DNA of 64,000 nt from Cupriavidus sp. U2 (GCF_009663685.2 NZ_RCOG02000006.1:124001-188000), one strand, 5' to 3'. Positions 9,001 to 15,364 are shown, numbered from the stretch's first letter. The notes: generated by a model from the sequence alone, not told the origin. Numbers and translations are program-made.

Positions 9001-10509
9001 GAGATCGCCGCGCGCAACGCCGGGGCCGCCCCGGACGCCGGCATGCAGCGCCGAACCATCGCGCACGATGCGCCGGCCGCGCCGACGCCGGCCGGCAGCA
9101 ACGGCCCCCGGCCGTGGAAGATGGCCACGACGATGACGGTGGCGGCGGCCAGCAGCGCGGCGATGGCCGGTGCCACGTACGCCGTCACGTCGGGCACGGG
9201 CGTCAACCCGGTGCTGACTGGCGCGGCCTGCTTTATCTATCGGGGCAGCGTGGCGGCGGCCCGCACCATGCACACCGTGCGGCTGCAGGCGCGGCTGAAG
9301 GACCCGTCGCCCGCCGACGTGGCGTGGCTGACGACGCGGCTGAGCGGCAGGCGCGCCGATGCCTGGGGCATTCGGGCGGAGGATCAGCAGAACGCCCGGG
9401 ATGCGCTGGCGAAACTCGATCACCACCTGCATGGCGAAGGCAGGGACGCGCCCGACGCGGGCCAGCAGGTCGCCGACGCGACGCAGGTGCTGAAGGGTGT
9501 GATCGGCGCCATCCTGCATCCTGACACCGTGCCGGGCCGGATCAACGATGCGCTGCAGATCGGCACACTGGCCGTCAACAACGGCAACAGCGTGCTCTGG
9601 TTTGCCCATAACGGGCTGGCCTTCGGCGATCCGCTGCTGTACAGCACGCTGGCATTTGCGGCCGCCAACCCGGTGCTGAGTACGTTCAACGTGGCCAACC
9701 GGCTGGGGCATCACGTGGGTGGCAAGCCGTCGGCGGTGGTGGGCGCGCAGATGCGCAAGTTCGTGATGAACAGCTACGCGCTCGGATCGGTGCCGCTGGC
9801 ACTGGGCGATGTGATGCACCAGGGCGGCGTGGTGGGCGCGTTCGAGGCTGCCAGCCTGCTGGTGTTCGGCGCCGGCGCCCATCTGAACTCGCGCAATGAC
9901 AAGAACGCGCTGCGCCTGGCGCGCAACGAAGCGCCGGTTGATTACGCGGGCGCGGATAGCAAGTGGAAGTTCTACGGCAAGGCCATGCCGTACGGGCTGG
10001 TGCTGCTGGGCGGGGGCGTGATCGCGAACTTCGTCACGAAGATCGTGATGGAACTGACCAAAGACGAGAAGGATGGCACGGGCAGGCCCACGCCGACGTC
10101 CACGCCCGATCCGACATCGGGACCGACGCCCGCGCCATCGCCGTCGCCGACGACGGCGCCCGGGTCCCCGTCGGCCACGCAGCCGCCGGAGACCGGGCCG
10201 AGGCCGACCGGGCCCGGACATCCGCCCACCTCCCGGCCGAAGCCGCGCCCACGGGACGAGACGGTCACGGTCAAGCCCTACTCGGCCGCCACCGTGAACG
10301 ACGCCACGTTATGGGGCATTGCGCGCACGCATCTGGAGACGCTGCTGTCCGACGAACAGAAGCACGCAGCAGACGCCGTTCCGATGACGCCCGACGAGCA
10401 GGTCGGCAACTTCGCGCTGCGGGAACTGGTGAACCTGAACCCGCAGTACCGGCTGTCGGAAGACCCCGACCATCTCGAGCCGGGGTGGGTACTGGACGTG
10501 ACGCGGTAG
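1..10509 (+). CDS. Giant multidomain protein with glutamate racemase-like and D-glutamate cyclase-like modules (5' end outside window)
   Basis: The frame is open from base 1, so the true start lies upstream; at least 3502 residues are visible. In order by nucleotide: Ala/Gln/Glu-rich, coiled-coil-like part (1-1200); a region resembling DUF4781 with Gly/Ala-rich hydrophobic segments (about 1870-3400); low-complexity linker (3400-4130); D-glutamate cyclase-like module (4141-4990, GDHGNEAGM at 4639); glutamate racemase-like module (5086-5820) with FDSSNGG at 5113 and both expected catalytic Cys, in ACNTACT (codon 5320) and CCTHYP (codon 5674); a second cyclase-like module (6061-6890, TDGPPGT, GDGGNEAGMG at 6544, SNWG at 6682); an unassigned alpha/beta region (7140-8340); a kinase-like region (8460-9040); hydrophobic segments (9120-10050); Pro/Thr linker; and a LysM-like C-terminus (10261-10506). 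Domain calls are by eye. The family chemistry would be L-Glu to D-Glu to 5-oxo-D-proline. Function, secretion route and target are unknown; an effector or toxin is my inference. Confidence 0.9.
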   Translation, partial: AEAAERARQAAEEAQRRAQEQARQAAQAQAQAQANKPKPPPPEPPKAQQATPAKTEPRADTPTVQNAVYTGNTTLALQQTNATTEAKPQQDAPPPDPEKAQREKDEKDAKALTDSWQKDAQDALDKAAKKAGGRELTDAEWKPLSQQYGNVMGGVQNELRVAANHAAKTGGDVTKAVNDKASEIKGRYKDDPIVQGNLDETKKDYLAKETTQDARNTEGARFKVIVAQEKADKTAAKLAQEQADYVKIPGGIRRAEPGLDDDLQAARTADNQAQAELERAGQDFGNALQKEIDTLAVKQYKSDADASLDDARNDTTLHNRYLREESLGSARQAAADAQTQLNDLQAGKSVKVPERYRTEAAGQVKHRYDNDPQLGALVDRLNLKGRLQGELDHLVPRTDFEKKLAATDPTTLAMARTLDLTLDPEAKNDPNSALARDMPNSERMLMKEQPGSYVLYKYLQQDPSAQVKDGTQVHDMSALLSTPVQQLSTKAGGDAKAPDTQVARQSLQRLFTFADVATQVRVDKMGTMIDQQLGRGDVAGALATRKAGVDAALTDDERSQYVGVRADRFNSDLFKSQIDASMRKDLKNKTYDDDNKFIQGQQTMYADKVGKYMQDVAPNLIPEDARTLASTVKAEYGNDWTGRNDAAGAGYNDWDAFYSGLSAVVDKADQPYYQANPKAAPGSGPAAQDTARWLADRDNDVHVMVMQNQAGVKQGAVYGGARDAGSHGHIGLSVALAKALRNSDDAPLMAASDLERAYKKGFSEAAPDDKEVAEQNKLFELDKDEILNQAFDGLAMKKQDLTADVGDDAALDKAIRTALPNADPAGIDAIKQEIRDNAGGKSQVSVVPIYVTQPGGAPYQSAVFEFKGREGNTMWVDDAGAVYGKDGKDPKRDFQENNQLSDKGTVYIADRNLDRNKDGHVAYETMDAHITTGWDRAMGWVNLGAAALGAAAGVVLAVGSGGTLTPLVAVAWGGMITSMGYGIGTSAYELHNMADHGRSVNPFSSQEAMSQWLNVAGSVAGMGGMGLTRFATMAARGGARLAASGNTAAGELMMQQAARAGMTSKVMNGVGFGIGGYQSGQQAVAFARYGKDMSTTEIVQNAASLLMGATQMMPMAIQKRIGESVRDTYQRTRGPGADPLAQAANRAGEGPDAARTMAAGADAAAPGLSRQRVDGPERAIRPGDAAPTGRRGGAHDGNGQAGTARSRAGGEPDGAAQPRTPATAAGRRAGDTPPAAPRATTRTPSTVRDGADASASRPSAVKLSTFFSMRVRGAMVENRVIANMMDRALARAQERFLAGAAESRRSSRQSADDRAESAAAHRRRIHAAPVHARRGRVDADGTPLQRRTIGHDAPVKQAEGAEAAGARPMALRQNALSPIDQVLWIPGSMEVIGTPYGAEMAAHALADRDTVMIVTGALTDHGGAETNGIVGAATLGAYLASLGKEVVYVTDPAHARVLRRMLRQDLQQENFRVETFGARHAGDAARRSAQLLGQHQPDAVISIEVGGRNAHGEYHLQNGQRVRNNVRLDQLLVDANHRDGVLTVAVGDHGNEAGMRAIRDRVTPQMPEREAMFEMWSDVGADRVVTGMNSNLAAQAIGFALQRYMRGAGHMPEAAKVGDMLETLANAGARDGVTHEVGANTVHGMSKTAQKGAYELLAAAAEQLPEGLELSALFEGIQRRNLPEGVRVGDVGIQVADDVIVVTAFDSSNGGLLAAQNIARHIHAMTGRAVQVIAFTDHAAGTYGNRSRPDLIAKVHDGMVAVQKADGTVDLIACNTACTAFPEALDGTVDAARVVDLIQQTAPWILSEGGAHPVIVATPRTVELHAYAKAVSALSGGSRTVGEIAAPNWARGVNELRHLAEGAPLAELKRWIASDLTAESIPPETTSLWFCCTHYPALADLVQARLVEIGRPNVKLVDPMQYQARKGVEVLVEKGLLRPEDVLANPVDIAQVPDSQTLPTMVFTSGRPARVSPLAHAMGNRTDIRVFHTPFGDAADVSPAMALLHGGRYLSAVDRVSFNYIGRGLRDFYMPGGAGRAANVLESGKNVMLLTGFSVAPGKPETDGPPGTAELGRALRLRGKQVTYVVDSANKPILEAVLREMGEPVDNIEVFDAPMGEATVAANALLDRVRPDRVMAIELPSRAQDGSKNNMRGIEIDGFNPAIDEILLQANGRDGMLTLGIGDGGNEAGMGGLRGLIPKGKGEADGTGRGKDIAAVVTADHVVTASVSNWGAYGISALLLRHAGMIDRFQTPAELRRVLKAAAEAGAVDGVSREYQPTVDGMSTDVHAAVLEFYRYAAMGEGPSGPGAAPKSWPTGPDSARSLIGAAAQAVVHGDAMPQARTQRGAAGVALAHTPAVRDGSWSLLEATRHPAAVAATIDAVHASGGRLDGVRYVVTHGGDDTPVTSHDTLAQAMASADAAVQGGHDVTVQVLTQGYRGRIGDGNRLGHVPLTLQGRRVTAAPFVLNRAYGGDIRVALPEGFRPGVALTRRENGRRIDHLDQLAQFPRGPAHLDLAQEGGQLTFDGEAVGVTVPQVPGYFTVRATGVADGIVMHGVKHGAAALIARIQAHPDYVEGMPVLLYDCFGQDGVVSLAQQVADGLNVPVYGGDGRLEIDAMLPDGADIAHGAGLRVNSDADAMARSGADIHVTNGGRFFGSLPGLPLAGVTHGGRPAAGHAVPAARTSATPRRADLTLGDRPHSVNAPRDQTVVVASVHPDGGLRGQDGAPVTAHELALALADFWEPGQPVVLALDGAQSPQGRAAAQRVADVMQTEVVVPEFPLQRGTLPDGRTPSVDLAQPGNWRRLQPARDPYASARFDIEADGGVYLRLPNGAREKVELADYLGPRLGSGGAKTVFALGADKAIGIANDAEISGIMVRSEREALDAATAGGVPTIRTFGPADMSLWGIPAIGYERYAVSSKDLFGAHARADDPRLALLNGRSVRDLDALQAVLRDTGAYLGDGEFAVFADGSVKVADLTHVEWHSTEYQGEAFAHTLQRMREIAARNAGAAPDAGMQRRTIAHDAPAAPTPAGSNGPRPWKMATTMTVAAASSAAMAGATYAVTSGTGVNPVLTGAACFIYRGSVAAARTMHTVRLQARLKDPSPADVAWLTTRLSGRRADAWGIRAEDQQNARDALAKLDHHLHGEGRDAPDAGQQVADATQVLKGVIGAILHPDTVPGRINDALQIGTLAVNNGNSVLWFAHNGLAFGDPLLYSTLAFAAANPVLSTFNVANRLGHHVGGKPSAVVGAQMRKFVMNSYALGSVPLALGDVMHQGGVVGAFEAASLLVFGAGAHLNSRNDKNALRLARNEAPVDYAGADSKWKFYGKAMPYGLVLLGGGVIANFVTKIVMELTKDEKDGTGRPTPTSTPDPTSGPTPAPSPSPTTAPGSPSATQPPETGPRPTGPGHPPTSRPKPRPRDETVTVKPYSAATVNDATLWGIARTHLETLLSDEQKHAADAVPMTPDEQVGNFALRELVNLNPQYRLSEDPDHLEPGWVLDVTR
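4033..4062 (+). repeat. Repeated peptide QRRTIxHDAP, copy 1
   Basis: Encodes QRRTIGHDAP, preceded by Leu, in the linker just before the first cyclase-like module of the giant protein. An almost identical decapeptide recurs 5 kb downstream. Both copies lie in low-complexity linkers, so the conservation is unlikely to be structural filler. Confidence 0.8.
9046..9075 (+). repeat. Repeated peptide QRRTIxHDAP, copy 2
   Basis: Encodes QRRTIAHDAP, preceded by Met, in the linker between the kinase-like region and the C-terminal hydrophobic segments of the giant protein. It matches copy 1 at nine of ten residues. The two copies bracket the whole enzyme-like block. Confidence 0.8.
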
Positions 10510-10595
10510 TGCGATGCGGCGCGGGGATCTGGCGCCAGGGATGGGGTGCCCGCGCTCAGGGAATGCGGCGTGGGCGCCCGACGCGCGCTGGTGCG

Positions 10596-10919
10596 TCAGT
10601 CGTCGTCACGCCAGCGCCGTTCGCGCCGCCATTCGTGTTCGCGCCAGCGTTGCTCGCGGCGCCACTCGCGTTCGCGCCAACGCTGTTCGCGCCAGCCGTC
10701 GTAGTAGCCGGGCGCCACCACCACAGGGCGGGGCGCGACCACCACGGGGCGCGGTGCCACGTAGACGGGGGCGGGCTCGTAGTACACCGGCGCTGGCGGC
10801 GGCGCGGCCACGTAGGCCGGCACGCCGATACCGATGTCGAAATTGACATGCGCCTCGGCGGCGGCAGAGGCCGTGAGGGCGGAAAGACCGATCAGACTGG
10901 CGATGAGGAACCTGGACAT
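10596..10919 (-). CDS. Small exported PXPV-type protein with Trp-Arg repeat tail
   Basis: 107 residues. The ATG at 10919 is preferred over the in-frame GTG nine bases upstream because an AAAGG ribosome site lies at a normal distance. A Sec signal peptide (MSRFLIASLIGLSALTASAAA) precedes a Pro/Val/Tyr-rich middle with APRPVVV repeated twice, as in the PXPV-repeat family of small exported proteins. The last third is a run of WRxxx pentamers and hexamers (WREQR, WRERE, WRREQR, WREHE, WRRERR) ending in Asp residues. It is probably periplasmic or cell-surface; function unknown. It converges on the giant gene, 86 bases from its stop. Confidence 0.75.
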   Translation of the reverse strand: MSRFLIASLIGLSALTASAAAEAHVNFDIGIGVPAYVAAPPPAPVYYEPAPVYVAPRPVVVAPRPVVVAPGYYDGWREQRWREREWRREQRWREHEWRRERRWRDDD

Positions 10920-11046
10920 GGAGAGCACCTTTGCTCGGTTGCTGCGTGGATGCCGATACTAACGGCGCGCGGCGCGGTCCGTTGACCCTGTTCCAGGTGT
11001 CTTTGTAAGCTGTTGTATCGATTGTCTGCCCGCCCGGTGGCCGTGC

Positions 11047-11268
11047 TTACTGGCTGGTCGCGTCCGCGTCGCCTTCGCCGGCGCGGCGCTCGTTCGCGGT
11101 CTTGCCCGGCGACGGGTGTTCCGGCCGCAGGGCATGACCCGAAGTCTCGTCGTCCACGAGCCCATTGCCATCGCCCGAGACCTTCACTTCGATCGTCTCG
11201 ACGAAATGGTCGGGTTCATCCTGCTCGATCTGGTCGTTACGTATTGATGCATCTTCGCGGGCTGCCAT
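11047..11268 (-). CDS. Hypothetical small acidic protein
   Basis: 73 residues, not recognised. The start at 11268 is chosen because AAGGAG lies about six bases upstream; the frame stays open further upstream but without a comparable ribosome site. The protein is hydrophilic, rich in Asp, Glu and Gly, with no signal peptide, membrane segment or Cys, and is likely cytosolic and partly disordered. It is divergent from the sulfatase operon. Confidence 0.6.
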   Translation of the reverse strand: MAAREDASIRNDQIEQDEPDHFVETIEVKVSGDGNGLVDDETSGHALRPEHPSPGKTANERRAGEGDADATSQ

Positions 11269-11573
11269 GGTGCGCTCCTTTTTTCGCGTCTTAATGGGAA
11301 AATAAGAGAGGGATACGGAGAACGGTGCAAGGTCCGGGCCACGCCTGCATCGCCCGGGCTGCGCGCCGGGCCGGCAACTCGGGAGCGCAGCGCATGCGCG
11401 GCTTGCAAAATCTACAAGCGCGCGGGCATCGGGGGCGGTCGGTGCGGCCTTTCCTACCGGGGTGCCCGCGCGCGGGGCACGAATATCGATAGGCAAAAAC
11501 ATTCGTTCGGCGCCGCGTGCCGTGTTCTTAGCATGACCCCTTTCCAAAAAAATCCGGTTCAGGAGAGAGGCGT
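11269..11573. other. Divergent intergenic region before the sulfatase operon
   Basis: 305 bases with no credible gene. It must hold the promoters of the small acidic gene (minus) and the sulfatase operon (plus). The clearest structure is an inverted repeat GCTTG, nine bases, CAAGC at 11401-11419, flanked by GC-rich sequence that extends the pairing; it could be an operator. CAGGAGAGAGG just before 11574 is the sulfatase ribosome site. Confidence 0.4.
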
Positions 11574-13547
11574 ATGACAAGAACGACAGCAGCGTCCCGT
11601 AGTCAGCGAAGCACCCCCGCCCGCCACGTGCTGGCGGGCCTGTGCGCCACGGCCGTGGCGTTGATGAGCGGCTGCGGCAGCGACGATGCGCCGACAACTT
11701 TATCCGGCAATCCCACCCCGACAACGGTGGCGACAAAGAAGCCCAACATCATCTTGATCATGGCCGACGACCTCGGCTATTCGGACCTCGGGGCGTTCGG
11801 CAGCGAAATCCGTACGCCCAATCTGGATGCGCTGGTAAAGCAGGGCCGCATCCTGGCCAACCATCACACGGCGGCGGTGTGCGCGGTGACGCGCTCGATG
11901 ATCATCTCTGGCACCGATCACCACCTGGTGGGCCAGGGCACCATGGCCACCACCGACGTGAACTACGTCGACGAGAACAACGCGCCGAAGCCCGGCTACG
12001 AGGGCTATCTGAACGACCGCGCGCTGTCGATCGCCCAACTGCTCAAGGATGGCGGCTACCACACGTACATGGCCGGCAAGTGGCACCTGGGCAGCGGGCT
12101 GCCCAATGCCAGCAACCAGGGGGCGAATGTCGGCACGACATCGCCGGGCCAGACGCCGGTGTCGTGGGGCTTCGAGAAGAGCTACGCCCTGCTGGGCGGC
12201 GGTGGCGATCACTTCGGCCGCAACGGCAGCACCGCGTATGTGGAAGACGACCACTACGTGACGCCGAACACGACAAACTTCTTCTCGTCGGACTTCTACA
12301 CATCGACGATCCTCAAGTACATCGATTCGAGCACCGGCAAGAATGCTGACGGCAAGCCGTTCTTCGCCTACCTGACCTACCAGGCGCCACACTCGCCGCT
12401 GCAGGCGCCGGCGGCGTACATCGATCGCTACAAGGGCGTCTACGATGCTGGCTACGAGCCCATCCGGGCGGCGCGGCTGGCGCGACAGAAGGCGCTGGGG
12501 CTGATTCCCGCCGATTTCACGCCGAATGCCGGGCGCGACGAGACGCTGACGGTGACGCCGAAGTCCGCGAACTGGGGCACGGCGTCGGCCAACTACATCA
12601 CGTCGACCCACAGCGCGGCGCAGGGCGGCGTCGATACCCGCGTGGCGAATGCCAACAAGAAGTGGGACAGCCTGACTGCCGACGAAAAGCGCGCACAGGC
12701 CCGCTACATGGAAATCTTCGCGGCGATGGTCGAGAACCTGGACGATAACGTCGGCCGTCTGGTGCAGCACCTGAAGGACATTGGCGAGTACGACAACACG
12801 CTGATCGTGTTCCAGAGCGACAACGGCCCGGAAGCCAGCTATTACGAGTTCAGCGGCAACTACGACCAAAGCTACGACGCGAAGAACGCGGACCCGGCCG
12901 TCTATCCGACGCTGGGCACCACGGCGTACAAGGGCTCCAGCAATCTGGACTACGGCCAACGCTGGGCCGAGGTCAGCGCCACGCCGTTCCGGCTCTGGAA
13001 AGCGTTCCCGGCGGAAGGCGGCCACTCGGTGCCGACCATCGTCAAGCTGCCCGGTGCGGCGCCCGCCCAGCAGGCCGTGCAACTGAACGCCTTCACGCAT
13101 GTGGTGGACCTGGCGCCCACGTTCCTGGACATTGCCGGCGTGGTCGCACCCAGCACGCCGGCGGCGCCGCTCTATGACAGCAAGGGCGTCAACCGCAATG
13201 CAGGCAAGGTGGTCTACGACGGCCGCAATGTGTATCCGATCACCGGACTGTCGCTGTTGCCGACGCTGCAGGGCAAGGCCACCGGCCCGGCACGCACGAC
13301 CTTTGCGGAAGAGCTCTACGGCCGCACCTACGTCTACGCCGACAACTGGAAGGCCACGTGGATCGAGCCGCCGTTCGGGCCCGCCCATGGCGAATGGCAG
13401 TTGTTCGACATCCGGTCGGACCGTGGCGAGACCAACGACCTCGCTGTGCAGCGTCCGGACGTGGTGGCAGACCTCAAGGCGAAGTGGAACGACTATGCCA
13501 AGGCCGTCGGCGCGGTGCTGCCGAAGGTTCCCGGCATGATCTACTGA
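11574..13547 (+). CDS. Sulfatase (arylsulfatase family), predicted lipoprotein
   Basis: 657 residues, alkaline-phosphatase superfamily sulfatase expected to hydrolyse a sulfate ester. The N-terminus has a basic, then hydrophobic stretch ending in lipobox LMSGC (Cys34), so it is probably exported and lipid-anchored. Metal-site motifs ADDLGYSD and FQSDNGPE are present. The segment that normally carries CxPxR reads VCAVTRSM, with Cys103 and Arg107 kept but Pro replaced by Val. The following TGTDHH-type stretch (SGTDHHLVGQGTM) resembles AtsA-type arylsulfatases. It is first in a four-gene operon, seven bases before the formylglycine-generating enzyme gene, which supports an active sulfatase despite the altered motif. 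Confidence 0.9.
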   Translation: MTRTTAASRSQRSTPARHVLAGLCATAVALMSGCGSDDAPTTLSGNPTPTTVATKKPNIILIMADDLGYSDLGAFGSEIRTPNLDALVKQGRILANHHTAAVCAVTRSMIISGTDHHLVGQGTMATTDVNYVDENNAPKPGYEGYLNDRALSIAQLLKDGGYHTYMAGKWHLGSGLPNASNQGANVGTTSPGQTPVSWGFEKSYALLGGGGDHFGRNGSTAYVEDDHYVTPNTTNFFSSDFYTSTILKYIDSSTGKNADGKPFFAYLTYQAPHSPLQAPAAYIDRYKGVYDAGYEPIRAARLARQKALGLIPADFTPNAGRDETLTVTPKSANWGTASANYITSTHSAAQGGVDTRVANANKKWDSLTADEKRAQARYMEIFAAMVENLDDNVGRLVQHLKDIGEYDNTLIVFQSDNGPEASYYEFSGNYDQSYDAKNADPAVYPTLGTTAYKGSSNLDYGQRWAEVSATPFRLWKAFPAEGGHSVPTIVKLPGAAPAQQAVQLNAFTHVVDLAPTFLDIAGVVAPSTPAAPLYDSKGVNRNAGKVVYDGRNVYPITGLSLLPTLQGKATGPARTTFAEELYGRTYVYADNWKATWIEPPFGPAHGEWQLFDIRSDRGETNDLAVQRPDVVADLKAKWNDYAKAVGAVLPKVPGMIY

Positions 13548-13554
13548 GGCGGCC

Positions 13555-14580
13555 GTGGCACTGCCTGGAATCCGCAAACTGGGGAAGATCGCCGGCGCCG
13601 CCTTTGGGGCGGGGCTGGCGGCAACGCTGGCGGTACGCGCCGTGCCGCTGCACGGCGCGGCGGCGCTCGGCACGCCGCGCCAGTGCGCTGCCTATACAGG
13701 CTTGCCCGATGACTGGCGCAAGCAGGGCAAGGCAGGCATGGCACACGTGCGCGGCGGCGAATTCGTGCCGGGCACCACGCTCGGCTATCCCGATGAACGG
13801 CCTGCCGGCAAGACGCGCGTGGGCAGCTTCTGGATCGACCGTACCGAAGTTACCAATGCGCAGTTCGCCGCCTTCGTGCAGGCCACCGGGTATCGCACCG
13901 ACGCCGAGCGCGCCGGCGAGGCCGTGGTGTTCCACAAGCCGACCGGCGATGAACTGCAGCAACGGCCCTATGCCTGGTGGTCGATGGTGCGCGGCGCCGA
14001 CTGGCGGCATCCGTCCGGCCCGGCATCGACCATCGACGGCAAGGACAATCAGCCGGTCACGCTGGTGACGCAGGCCGATGCGCGCGCTTACGCGCAGTGG
14101 CTTGGCCGCGACCTGCCGACCGAGGACGAATGGGAGTACGCGGCCAAGGCCGGCCAGAGTGGCGCGGCGCTGGAAACCGCGCCAGCCAATGCGGATGGGA
14201 CGCCCACGGCCAACTACTGGCAAGGCGTGTTCCCGGTGCTGAACAGCGCCCGCGACGGCTTCGACGGCCTGGCGCCGGTGGGCTGCTTCACGGCGAATGC
14301 CTTCGGCCTGTACGACATGATCGCCAACGCGTGGGAATGGACCGCCGACCCGTACACCGGGCCGCGCCAGTCGCACGCCAACGGCGATACCGCGTTCGTG
14401 GCGGCGCTGTCGGGCCGGTCCGGCCACCCGCGGGACACGCGCATGGCGGTCATCAAGGGCGGCTCGTTCCTGTGCGCGCCGGACTTCTGCGTGCGCTACC
14501 GGGCTTCGGCGCGCGAACCGGCCGAGCGCGACCTGCCGACGTCGCATATCGGTTTCCGGACGGTGCTTCGCGATGGTTAA
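13555..14580 (+). CDS. Formylglycine-generating enzyme (SUMF1/FGE family)
   Basis: 341 residues, GTG start with GAGG six bases upstream. It oxidises the sulfatase active-site Cys to formylglycine using oxygen and copper. Family marks: GGEFVPG, LPTEDEWEYAA, NAWEWTADPY, and GGSFLC with a second Cys five residues on (Cys307, Cys312), the copper-binding pair, followed by RYRASAR and GFRTV near the end. Unusually, residues 10-40 form a hydrophobic Ala/Gly-rich stretch resembling a signal or anchor, so the enzyme may act outside the cytoplasm. It directly follows the sulfatase gene and overlaps the next gene by eight bases. Confidence 0.92.
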   Translation: MALPGIRKLGKIAGAAFGAGLAATLAVRAVPLHGAAALGTPRQCAAYTGLPDDWRKQGKAGMAHVRGGEFVPGTTLGYPDERPAGKTRVGSFWIDRTEVTNAQFAAFVQATGYRTDAERAGEAVVFHKPTGDELQQRPYAWWSMVRGADWRHPSGPASTIDGKDNQPVTLVTQADARAYAQWLGRDLPTEDEWEYAAKAGQSGAALETAPANADGTPTANYWQGVFPVLNSARDGFDGLAPVGCFTANAFGLYDMIANAWEWTADPYTGPRQSHANGDTAFVAALSGRSGHPRDTRMAVIKGGSFLCAPDFCVRYRASAREPAERDLPTSHIGFRTVLRDG

Positions 14581-15364
14581 GGCGCTGTGGCTGGGATTGG
14601 GCTGTGCCTGGGCGCTGCACCTGCCGGTGTGGGCCGCGACACACGCTGACGTGGCCGTGAACGCGCGGCCTGTCGTGCGCATCGGGGTGGCCAGCCAGGC
14701 CGACCGCGAGCTTGTGGCGGCGGCAGCGAACGCGGGTGGCGCGGTGCCATTGCAGGCGGTGTCCTTCGCGGACGCCGCCGCCGTGCGCCGTGCGCTGCGC
14801 GCGCGCCGCATCGACGCCTCGATTGCGGAGGATGCCCAGGCACTGGCGGGCGATGCATCGGTCTGCACGGTGGCCCATACGGTGACCTATCCGATGGGGT
14901 TGTACGCGGAGAAGATCGCGGCGCTGCGGGAGGTGCCCGTGGGCGCCGTCATTGCCATCCCGGCAGACCGGGCCGGGCAGGGGCGCGCGCTGCTGCTGCT
15001 GCAGAACCACGGGCTGATCCGCATCGATAGCGAGGCCGGTCTGCGGCCCCAGCCTGGCGACATCACCGACAATCCGCGCAAGCTGCGCTTCGAACGTCTG
15101 TCGTCGCAACGGCTGGCTGCCGCCTTGCGCCGCAACGCGCTGGTGGCGCTGCCTTACGCGGTGGCCGACGCTGCCGGACTGGCGCCGGCGCGCGACGCGC
15201 TCGGCATCGAGGATGCCCGTGTGCCGTGGGCAAATGCGCTGGCGGTACGGGCGGCGGACTGCCGGGCGGACTGGGTGGCGCCGACGGTTGGCGCGCTGCA
15301 TTCCCCGGCGGTGAAGTCTTTCATCCTGACGCGCTTCAACGATTCGGTGCGTCGGCCATGGTAG
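14573..15364 (+). CDS. MetQ/NlpA-family periplasmic substrate-binding protein
   Basis: 263 residues with a short Sec-type signal (about residues 1-22, ending PVWA). The order of motifs follows the methionine-binding MetQ/NlpA family: YPMGLYAEKIAAL, AIPADRAGQGRALLLLQ, GLIRI, a DNPRKLRFE segment, YAVADAAGL, and a C-terminal ALHSPAVKSFI. There is no lipobox and no ABC ATPase or permease gene beside it, so it is an orphan binding protein. Its place between a sulfatase maturase and a Cys-cluster protein hints at a sulfur-compound ligand, but that is inference. It overlaps both neighbours. Confidence 0.75.
   Translation: MVKALWLGLGCAWALHLPVWAATHADVAVNARPVVRIGVASQADRELVAAAANAGGAVPLQAVSFADAAAVRRALRARRIDASIAEDAQALAGDASVCTVAHTVTYPMGLYAEKIAALREVPVGAVIAIPADRAGQGRALLLLQNHGLIRIDSEAGLRPQPGDITDNPRKLRFERLSSQRLAAALRRNALVALPYAVADAAGLAPARDALGIEDARVPWANALAVRAADCRADWVAPTVGALHSPAVKSFILTRFNDSVRRPW

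Noticed and set aside
10596-10720. Short direct repeats that could suggest a CRISPR array
   Set aside because: They are coding repeats of Trp-Arg units, five to six codons long, without spacers.
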